A stretch of DNA of 64,000 bases. It comes from Bin87 sp963663945. Its GTDB lineage: Bacteria; Chloroflexota; Dehalococcoidia; Lucifugimonadales; UBA3495. Positions 17,365 through 24,512 of the stretch are shown in pieces. The stretch spans positions 2,790,001 through 2,854,000 of the forward strand of contig OY760687.1 in NCBI GenBank assembly GCA_963663945.1. The letters are read 5' to 3'. Within the stretch, counting starts at the first letter, position 1. Each line of letters opens with the position of its first letter. A program made the position numbers and the translations under genes. The notes below the pieces were generated by a model. The model was not told the DNA's origin. It saw nothing but the letters and a program-made list of their open reading frames with translations, and made no database searches.

Positions 17365-20106
17365 CTACAACAGCGGAGCCTGTCCGTTGACGTGAGCGTC
17401 CGGATCATCATCGTCGTCTTCGTCGTCGATGTCATCATCCGCTGCGTCATCTGCGTTTTCGCCAATGACCTCATCATCGGCATCCTCGTACTGTCTGTCC
17501 GCCTGCGCCGCAACCTCTTCCGCCTGTTCCAGGGCGATATTGGTTGCGCCTTCCTGCAGAGCCGGGTCATCCTGGCTGTAGTCCGTGGCCCGGAAGCAGT
17601 AGATGGATACGACACTGTCATCGCCGCCGCGCTCGCGCCAGATGATGACTCCCTTGGTCTGGCGGGTGTTGACGACCTTGATCTCGGCCAGGTCGATGCG
17701 GACCACCTGCCCGCGCGCCGAGATGATGAAGACTTCGTGGCCCTCTTCGTCGTTCATTTCCGCGGACGTGACAATCTTGGCATCCACCACCGGACCGGTG
17801 GGCTTGTCACTCTGATCCACGGCAAAGGTCTTCACGCCCATGCCGCCGCGATTGGTTTCGCGATACACGGGTTCGCCCCTGCTGTTGCATAGCGGCGTGG
17901 CCTTGCCGTACCCCTTTTCGCTGACCACCAGCAGGTATTCGTCCTCCGGGTCGTTTACCACATCGAGCGCGACCACCCGGTCCTTGCCTCCGAACTCGTC
18001 CTTGAACTTGATCCCGATGACACCGGTGGCGTTGCGGTTGCGCTCCGGTATGCTCGTGACCGGGCACAGTAGAGCCTGGCCCTGTTCGGTAACCATGATC
18101 ACAGACGCATCGCTTTGCGCCGGGCGCACCGCGACCAACTCATCACCGTCCAGCACCTTCATGGCAATCAGGCCGGATTTCCTGAGATTCTGCAATTGGC
18201 CGGGGCGCAACGCGTTCACCCGGCCGTTCCGGGTGGCGAAGACATACAGCCGGTTGTATTCATCACGGCTGGCCGGCAGCATCGTCTGCACGTGCTCGCC
18301 GGGCTGCAGGGGAATCAGGTTCACCAGCAGAGTGCCCCGGGCGGTGCGACCCGAATCGTTGGGCGTCTCGTAGACGCTCAGGGGGTACACTCTGCCCTTG
18401 TTCGTAAAGAACAGCAGTTGCTCGTGGGTATTCACGACCGCGATCTGCATGATCGCGTCGTCGTCGCGGTTGTTGGCGCCGCGCACGCCCTTCCCGCCGC
18501 GCCTCTGGTTGCGGTAGGTGCTGATCGGCACGCGCTTGATATAACCGCGCTGGCTCAGCGTCACCACCACGTCTTCCTGCACGATGAACTGCTCGATGGA
18601 CTGCTCCTGCAGTTCCTCGGGAATTATCACGGTGCGGCGCGGGTCGGCATGCTTGCGCTTGACCTCCCGTGTTTCCCGCTTGATCTCGGCGCGAATCTTC
18701 TGCGGGTTCTGTAGCAGGTCCTCCAGCCGGGCGATGGTCGCCAGCAGGTCGTTGTATTCTTCGTCCAGTCGCTGACGTTCCAGCGCGGCCAACCGGCGCA
18801 ATTGCATGTCGAGGATGGCCTGGGCCTGGATCTCCGACAGGTCGAACTGCTGCACCAGGTTGTTGCGCGCAGTCTCGACGTCCTGGCTGTTGCGGATCGT
18901 CTCGATTATCGCGTCGATGGCGTCCAGGGCCTTGAGCAGACCCTCTACAATGTGCGCCCGGTCCCGGGCCCGCCCCAACTGGTACTCGGTTCGACGCCGG
19001 ATGACGTCTTCGCGGTGGGTGATGAAATGGTTGACCAGGTCCTTGAGCGGCAGTTCCTGCGGCTGCCCGTCCACCAGCGCCAGCATGATCGCGTTGAAGG
19101 ACGACCGCAACGCCGTTCGCTTGTACAGGTTGTTCAGGATCACCGTGGGCTGCGCGCTGCGGGCCAGCTCGATCACAACCCGGATGCCCCGGCGATCCGA
19201 CTCGTCGCGGATCTCGGTGATGCCCACCAGGGTCTTGTCACGAACCAGGTTGGCGATCTTTTCCACCAGCGTCGCCTTGTTGACCTGGTAGGGCAACTCG
19301 CTGATGATGATCCGCTGCCGGTTGGAATTGCGGCCCGGCATATCCTCGATCTCAGTCACGGCCTCCATGACGACCCGCCCGCGACCGGTGGCGTACATAT
19401 CCCGCACGCCGGCCACGCCGCGGATCCGGCCGGCGGTGGGAAAGTCCGGCGCCGGGACGATTTCCATCAGTTGGTCGACGTTGCACGTCGGGTGGTCGAT
19501 GACGTAGTTGATGGCGTCGCAGATCTCGCCCAGGTTGTGCGGAGGCATGTTGGTCGCCATGCCCACGGCGATACCGGACGACCCGTTGATCAGCAGATTG
19601 GGCATTCGCGCCGGCAGTACCTGCGGCTCCTTGAGGGAATCGTCGAAGTTGTCGGAGTAGTCCACGGTCTGCTGGTCGATGTCCGCCAGCATTTCGTCGG
19701 CGATGGCGGCGAGCCGGGCCTCGGTGTATCGCATGGCCGCCGGTGGATCGCCGTCGATGCTGCCGAAGTTGCCCTGCCCGTCGATCAGTGGCGCCCGCAT
19801 GGAGAACAACTGGGCCATCCGCACCAGCGCGTCGTATACCGACCCGTCGCCGTGCGGGTGGAACTTGCCCAACACCTCGCCGACGATGCGCGCGCTCTTC
19901 CGGTACTGGCTGCCCGGGCGGATGCCCATGTCGTGCATGGCGTAAAGGATCCGCCTCTGCACCGGCTTCAACCCGTCCCTCACGTCCGGCAACGCCCGGG
20001 CCACAATGACTGACATCGCATAGGACAGATACGACTCGCGCATCTCGTCCTCGATGGGCCGTAGCGTGAATTCTCCGCCTGGCTGTTGGGGGGGCGCCGT
20101 GGTCAT
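17365..20106 (-). CDS. gyrA: DNA gyrase subunit A
   Basis: GyrA is the DNA-breaking subunit of gyrase. The 913-aa protein has the catalytic Tyr127 (AMRYTEARL) and the GyrA box QRRGGKG near residue 535 that distinguishes gyrase from topoisomerase IV. The quinolone-resistance region reads HPHGDGSVYD: Gly88 is where E. coli has Ser83, while Asp92 matches Asp87. The C-terminus ends in a long acidic tail rich in Asp. The start ATG 20106 overlaps the stop of the upstream amidotransferase-like gene by four bases. gyrB is not in the window. Confidence 0.96.
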   Translation of the reverse strand: MTTAPPQQPGGEFTLRPIEDEMRESYLSYAMSVIVARALPDVRDGLKPVQRRILYAMHDMGIRPGSQYRKSARIVGEVLGKFHPHGDGSVYDALVRMAQLFSMRAPLIDGQGNFGSIDGDPPAAMRYTEARLAAIADEMLADIDQQTVDYSDNFDDSLKEPQVLPARMPNLLINGSSGIAVGMATNMPPHNLGEICDAINYVIDHPTCNVDQLMEIVPAPDFPTAGRIRGVAGVRDMYATGRGRVVMEAVTEIEDMPGRNSNRQRIIISELPYQVNKATLVEKIANLVRDKTLVGITEIRDESDRRGIRVVIELARSAQPTVILNNLYKRTALRSSFNAIMLALVDGQPQELPLKDLVNHFITHREDVIRRRTEYQLGRARDRAHIVEGLLKALDAIDAIIETIRNSQDVETARNNLVQQFDLSEIQAQAILDMQLRRLAALERQRLDEEYNDLLATIARLEDLLQNPQKIRAEIKRETREVKRKHADPRRTVIIPEELQEQSIEQFIVQEDVVVTLSQRGYIKRVPISTYRNQRRGGKGVRGANNRDDDAIMQIAVVNTHEQLLFFTNKGRVYPLSVYETPNDSGRTARGTLLVNLIPLQPGEHVQTMLPASRDEYNRLYVFATRNGRVNALRPGQLQNLRKSGLIAMKVLDGDELVAVRPAQSDASVIMVTEQGQALLCPVTSIPERNRNATGVIGIKFKDEFGGKDRVVALDVVNDPEDEYLLVVSEKGYGKATPLCNSRGEPVYRETNRGGMGVKTFAVDQSDKPTGPVVDAKIVTSAEMNDEEGHEVFIISARGQVVRIDLAEIKVVNTRQTKGVIIWRERGGDDSVVSIYCFRATDYSQDDPALQEGATNIALEQAEEVAAQADRQYEDADDEVIGENADDAADDDIDDEDDDDDPDAHVNGQAPLL

Positions 20107-20756
20107 CGTGACATACTCCTCGTGTCGTTATCCTCGATAAAGTCCTGGGCGCGTTCCACCAATCCCAAAAACAGGTTGTTGAAACTGGCGGGCACTTCGT
20201 CGCTGCGTTCCGGCTGAAACTGCACCCCAATCACCCAGCTGTGTTCCTTGCTTTCCAGGCCCTCTATGATGCCGTCGTCCAGTTGATATGCGATGGTCAT
20301 CAACCGCTCAGCTCGCTGCGGTTCGCGGATGCCCTCATAATGCCGGCTGTTCACGCGGAACATTCCGGCGCTTCCGATGATCGCCGCCACCTTGGACCCT
20401 GGCGAAAGATAGATTTGATGGCGCAGAGGTTCCGTCCCTTCGTCAGCCTGATGCGCCGGAGCCGGTAGGGGTTCGGCTCCTCCGAAGTGCCGATTCAACG
20501 CATGCATCCCGCCACCGGTAGCCAGCACGGGCATATCCATCGCTAACGCTGCCTCAAGCCAAGGCGAGTCGTCACCTGAGTCGCAATCGGGCAGGAGCAG
20601 CCCACCCACGGAGCCAAGCGCTTCCGTATCGGAAGCAATCGATGCAATTACTCGAACATTGCCGCCGGCCTGTTCAATTGCGCGGATGGACGGTTCTGGA
20701 CTGTGGCCGTTGCGGTCGTTGGCCAATACGGCGATGGTGGGCAAGGTCTGTGACAT
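20103..20756 (-). CDS. class I glutamine amidotransferase-like protein, catalytic residues lost
   Basis: The 217-aa protein has the fold pattern of peptidase C26/PuuD-like amidotransferases: GGLLLPDCDSG, PVLATGGGMHALN, NSRHYEGIRE and IGVQFQPE. The nucleophile Cys of GICRGM is Gly81 here, and the catalytic His of WHPE is Gln181; only Glu183 remains. It therefore cannot use the usual Cys-His-Glu chemistry. Its stop overlaps gyrA's start (ATGA), and a good -10 lies upstream, so it leads the gyrA operon. A binding or regulatory role is possible, not shown. Confidence 0.82.
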   Translation of the reverse strand: MSQTLPTIAVLANDRNGHSPEPSIRAIEQAGGNVRVIASIASDTEALGSVGGLLLPDCDSGDDSPWLEAALAMDMPVLATGGGMHALNRHFGGAEPLPAPAHQADEGTEPLRHQIYLSPGSKVAAIIGSAGMFRVNSRHYEGIREPQRAERLMTIAYQLDDGIIEGLESKEHSWVIGVQFQPERSDEVPASFNNLFLGLVERAQDFIEDNDTRSMSR

Positions 20757-20788
20757 GCAGGTATATTCGCGCCGAAGTATCTCCAGCT

Positions 20789-20794
20789 ATTATA
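20789..20794 (-). promoter_or_regulatory. -10 box of the amidotransferase-gyrA operon
   Basis: TATAAT on the minus strand lies 33 bases before the ATG at 20756, inside a markedly AT-rich stretch (20780-20850) in an otherwise GC-rich genome. The -35 region (around GGCAAT) is poor. Confidence 0.5.
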
Positions 20795-20862
20795 CTAAAA
20801 ATAGAACAAAATTGCCTACAGAAACTATAGCGCGATTCAACATATTCGAAATCGACGTAGCT

Positions 20863-21240
20863 TCAACGCAATCTTCCGGCCTGATAAATGAGCCCCAATT
20901 CACCGGCCGCTTCTCGAAGCCTCCGATCAGTAGTCCACAGGCGAGCCGAACCGTGCAGTGACACTGCGGCCAATAGATGGGCGTCCACGTATCCCACGCC
21001 GCGACCCATCAGCCGGTTCTGTTCGATGAAAAACAGCACTTCGTCGTGGTCGGCCACCGGTATCTGCGGCAACTCTTTGAGCAGGTCAAGCACGTATTCT
21101 CGGTCGGGTAGGTTGCCGCAAGCCAATTCCCCAACGACCATGGGATGCATCAAAACTTGGTTATCTTCCAACAGCGCCCCGAGCACGGTGTCATTGGAGC
21201 GTAGGTGGTTGACCCATACTGAAGTATCGACCAGCGTCAT
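20863..21240 (-). CDS. vapC: VapC family PIN-domain ribonuclease toxin
   Basis: The 125-aa PIN domain keeps the acidic residues Asp5 (VDTSVW), Glu38 (VVGELACG), Asp86 (GYVDAHLL) and Asp105 (TTDRRL) expected of a Mg-dependent RNase. It begins by ATGA overlap with vapB, the standard toxin-antitoxin layout. VapC toxins usually cut a tRNA or rRNA; the target is unknown. Confidence 0.93.
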   Translation of the reverse strand: MTLVDTSVWVNHLRSNDTVLGALLEDNQVLMHPMVVGELACGNLPDREYVLDLLKELPQIPVADHDEVLFFIEQNRLMGRGVGYVDAHLLAAVSLHGSARLWTTDRRLREAAGELGLIYQAGRLR

Positions 21241-21434
21241 GCCGTCTCACTCCTGCGGCGCGGGATGTCCCCAAGTTGCGGTTGGCTCCCACCTAGCCGA
21301 GCCAACCTCCGAGCGCTCTCGCGTTCAATCAGAGAGCGCAATCCTTCCCGCACCAAGTCTGCCCTGCCATTTATTCCGGTCAGCCTCTGAGCTTTGGTCA
21401 GCAATTCCTCGTCGATATTGATGGTGGTTCTCAT
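21237..21434 (-). CDS. vapB: VapB family antitoxin
   Basis: The 65-aa protein starts MRTTINIDEELLTKAQ, a ribbon-helix-helix beginning that binds DNA, and ends in a flexible tail that would neutralise VapC. GGAGG precedes ATG 21434. The pair sits between the gyrA operon and a glycan operon. Confidence 0.9.
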   Translation of the reverse strand: MRTTINIDEELLTKAQRLTGINGRADLVREGLRSLIERESARRLARLGGSQPQLGDIPRRRSETA

Positions 21435-21512
21435 GCAAGCCTCCAGTGAGCCATTGACGTCGCATCACATTTTACACCACCAGATGCTAATTATGATGTC
21501 TATGCCGAAGTG

Positions 21513-22838
21513 CTAGCCATGCGAACCATCCTCCAACACCATCCTCGCCACGCGCCGGCCCATCCGAACCGAGTAGTTCGTTCCGCGGTCCTCGGGATAA
21601 ATCTGCGTCGTGTTCGCCAGGTACAGCGATCCGATAGGTGTCCGGTGGTCCGGAATGTTTCGTTCGCTGTAGTGCACCCCGTTGATCGGCTGCGCTCCGT
21701 CCACACGGTGGTGGTGGTACTCCAGTATCCAGTCCCGCGAGAATTCCGGGTTCAGTTTCCGGAGGTGCGGCACGTACTCCTCCAACAGCTCTTCGGGCTC
21801 CTTGCGATACAACTCGCTATTGCGGTCCGGATAGTTGGTCAGATACACGATGTGGTTGCCGCCGTACAGGTCGCGATCGATCATGTTGGTGTGCTCGATC
21901 ACACCAACAAAGGGCAACGACCGATCCGCCACATTGAGCCAGTACTTGGAAGTCAACGGCCGATCCAGCACCAGGATCACGAGCACTGCAGACAGGTACC
22001 GCGCTGACTCCAGCACCGACCTGTAATCATCCGGCAGGTCCGGCGCCAGCCGCGTGAATATGTACGAAGGCGTCGTCGCAATGACCGCGTCGTACTCGTA
22101 GCCCTTGTCCGGTCCGCCATCCACCGATGCGACGAAACCCAGCCCCCTGTTGTCCTCTACATTCAGTTTCTTTACCGGCGCCCCGATGTGTACCCGGCCT
22201 CCCTGCTCCTCGATGCGTTCGCCGCACGCGTCAAACACCCGGCCAAAGCTGCACATGGGGTATCCCAATCGTTCTTTCTGCATCCGTTTCCGGGATGCAA
22301 CGCGCAGGTAGATCTTCCCCCACAACCAGGTCATGCTCACCTGGTCGTAATAATCGCCGAACTTTCCCCTCAGCATGGGCTCCCAGATGACCCGGTACGC
22401 ATCCTCGCCCATGTGGTCGCGCGTCCACTCTGCGGCGGTAACTCCCTCGAACTTGCGCCAGTCCCGAGTTTTCTGCAACAGGAACGTCCAGAGACCCAGC
22501 CTGATACGCTGGGTGAATGGGAGAGGCGAGAATTTGAGCAAGTCCATCGGTGTGGCGAAGTTCCATATTCGCCCACCATGGAACAGGCCCACCTTCGACT
22601 CCAGCCACTCCATTGAATCGCCCAGGTCCAGCTCATTGATCAGGTCCACCATGTCGGTGTCGCTGACGAACAGGTGGTGGTATCCGCGTTCCAGCTGCCC
22701 TCCGCCGACCTCGAAGGTTGACGCCTGTCCTCCCAGGAAGGGCGCGGCCTCGAACACCTCCGCAAAGTGGCCCTTGGACGTCAGTTCCAACGCCGCCGCC
22801 AAACCGGCCGCGCCGCCGCCGATTATGCCTACCCTCAT
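21513..22838 (-). CDS. FAD-dependent oxidoreductase, protoporphyrinogen/amine oxidase-like
   Basis: The 441-aa protein opens with the dinucleotide-binding motif GIIGGGAAGLAAAL and ends with SLYLANTTQIYPEDRGTN, the C-terminal FAD-contact region of flavin amine oxidoreductases. Such proteins oxidise amines, porphyrinogens or desaturate isoprenoids. Here it is the last gene of a four-gene run (membrane glycosyltransferase, PaREP1-like protein, flippase-like protein, this), which points to modification of a lipid carrier or glycan rather than heme synthesis. Start ATG 22838 lies three bases past the preceding stop. Confidence 0.85.
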   Translation of the reverse strand: MRVGIIGGGAAGLAAALELTSKGHFAEVFEAAPFLGGQASTFEVGGGQLERGYHHLFVSDTDMVDLINELDLGDSMEWLESKVGLFHGGRIWNFATPMDLLKFSPLPFTQRIRLGLWTFLLQKTRDWRKFEGVTAAEWTRDHMGEDAYRVIWEPMLRGKFGDYYDQVSMTWLWGKIYLRVASRKRMQKERLGYPMCSFGRVFDACGERIEEQGGRVHIGAPVKKLNVEDNRGLGFVASVDGGPDKGYEYDAVIATTPSYIFTRLAPDLPDDYRSVLESARYLSAVLVILVLDRPLTSKYWLNVADRSLPFVGVIEHTNMIDRDLYGGNHIVYLTNYPDRNSELYRKEPEELLEEYVPHLRKLNPEFSRDWILEYHHHRVDGAQPINGVHYSERNIPDHRTPIGSLYLANTTQIYPEDRGTNYSVRMGRRVARMVLEDGSHG

Positions 22839-22841
22839 GCT

Positions 22842-23963
22842 CTAGTCGTCCTGCACCGTACCTGTTCGAGGCCGCCCGGGCGCCGGCGCAACGCCGGGAT
22901 CCGGCGTGCCCTCGGCATGGGTTTCCGGCAACGCCGTCAGCCGTCGCAGCGAAACGTTGTACCACAACAGCAGCAGTACGCCAGCAACGCTGACTGGCAG
23001 CCACAACGCCACCAGGTGCACCGCCACGGTGTATGCCGCTGCCGCTGCTGCGCCAACTCCCAAGGCCACCAGCGTCTGCTGCGCCACCACTTCGAACGGC
23101 CCAATCCCGCCTATGGACGCCGGAATAGCGGTGACCAGGTTGGAAGTCACCGTGACCAGCAACACCGCGGCCGCCAACAACCAGAACGAGTCAAACCAGG
23201 CGTCCAGGTTGAATGAGTACGCAACTATGAGATAGACCCCGGCTTCCGCCAGCCATACCGGCAGCGAACCCAGGAACAGAATGGCATGCTTCCGGGGAGA
23301 ATTGAGGGTCGCCAGCCCTTCGACGAATCCGTGTATCACCTCCACTGCCGTGGAACGGAACCTCGTCGGAAGGATCGCCGTGATCGCGATCAGCCAATCC
23401 ACAGCGCGCCGGCTGGTCGCCAGGGCGGTCAGCGCCAACAGGGCCACTGCGAAGCTGATGACCACTCCCACCATCAAGATGACGGCGGTCGATTGGTAAA
23501 CCAGGCTGGCCTCGCTGAACCGGCCCGCGGCCAACAGGATCGGCGCCGCCACCGCTCCCATGGCCAGCAGCGTCAGCCCGTCGTACAGCCTTTCGATGCT
23601 CAGCGTGGCAATGGATGCCGGTACGCTCACCTCTTTCTCTCGCTGCGACAGATAAACCGCGCGCACCAACTCACCCAACCGAGCCGGCAGCACGTTGTTC
23701 GCCATGTATCCGATGATGATCACCGGGTACAGCCGGCGGGCCGGTATGCGTGACACCGGCGCCAGCAAGTATTGCCAGCGCAGCGCCCGGAACCATTGAC
23801 CCACGAAGTACAGCACGATGGCCGGCGCGAAGTACCAGTAGTTCGCGCTCAGCAACGCATGGGCCAATTCCTTGCGGTCGACCAGCAACACCAGCAAACC
23901 CAGCGCCACCACGCTGACCAGTACGCCGGCCCAGAACCGCCAATTGCCGAAAAAATATCCCAC
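22842..23963 (-). CDS. LPG-synthase-TM/AglD-like membrane protein (possible flippase)
   Basis: The 373-aa protein has about nine membrane segments and the pattern of the lysylphosphatidylglycerol synthase transmembrane family (formerly UPF0104), including the LPARLGELVRAVYLSQREK loop and the GIGPFEVV segment. There is no aminoacyl transferase domain. Relatives include AglD-type proteins and putative lipid flippases. The start is GTG 23963. It ends three bases from the FAD oxidoreductase start. Confidence 0.86.
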   Translation of the reverse strand: MGYFFGNWRFWAGVLVSVVALGLLVLLVDRKELAHALLSANYWYFAPAIVLYFVGQWFRALRWQYLLAPVSRIPARRLYPVIIIGYMANNVLPARLGELVRAVYLSQREKEVSVPASIATLSIERLYDGLTLLAMGAVAAPILLAAGRFSEASLVYQSTAVILMVGVVISFAVALLALTALATSRRAVDWLIAITAILPTRFRSTAVEVIHGFVEGLATLNSPRKHAILFLGSLPVWLAEAGVYLIVAYSFNLDAWFDSFWLLAAAVLLVTVTSNLVTAIPASIGGIGPFEVVAQQTLVALGVGAAAAAAYTVAVHLVALWLPVSVAGVLLLLWYNVSLRRLTALPETHAEGTPDPGVAPAPGRPRTGTVQDD

Positions 23964-23975
23964 TATTGGAGATCG

Positions 23976-24488
23976 CTAGAGTGTATTTGAGAAGCCTGTC
24001 GGCGACGTGTCGCCAACCTGCAGATACTGCTTCCCGGTAAGCGTTCGCACCCGCCACCGTTGATCCACATCATCGATCACGAAGGGCCGAGGTGGCTCTC
24101 GCAGGGCCTGCTCAAGCTCCGGCAACACCCCTGCTACCACCGTTATGATGCCCTCAATTTCCGGGAGGCTCATCTCATTGTCGTAAAAATTCCGATGGCC
24201 GTTGTCAGCCGCGATGTAAGCATTGAGAATTCTACCGTCGTCATACTCGGCCGCCAGCTGCTGAGCGATCCGGCCCACCGTGCGATGGCTTCCCATATTC
24301 AGCCAGCCGCGCTGTTGGCCGTGGGCCTTTAGCATCTGCGCCAATGCACCCCAGACCTTTTCGGTAGCCTGCAGACGATCTCCACGCTCCAGTTCCTCAC
24401 GGGCCTGCTGGATCAGCCTGCGACTGATTTGCACGCGATCTTCCACCGTGGCCGATCCGGGCTCTGGTAATGCTGGCGTCGTGGTCAT
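23976..24488 (-). CDS. PaREP1-family-like helical protein
   Basis: The 170-aa protein begins with a helical segment (RRLIQQAREELERGDRLQ, then TEKVWGALAQMLKAHG) typical of PaREP1/HEPN-like small proteins that are best known from archaea. It is soluble with no signal peptide. It is placed within an operon between a membrane glycosyltransferase (24 bases upstream) and a flippase-like gene (12 bases downstream). Function unknown. Confidence 0.65.
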   Translation of the reverse strand: MTTTPALPEPGSATVEDRVQISRRLIQQAREELERGDRLQATEKVWGALAQMLKAHGQQRGWLNMGSHRTVGRIAQQLAAEYDDGRILNAYIAADNGHRNFYDNEMSLPEIEGIITVVAGVLPELEQALREPPRPFVIDDVDQRWRVRTLTGKQYLQVGDTSPTGFSNTL

Positions 24489-24512
24489 GCATCAGCCTCG
24501 GACATCAGGGAT

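Noticed and set aside
18802..20013. 403-codon plus-strand open frame
   Set aside because: Shadow of gyrA; product is His/Val/Asp-rich without any motif.
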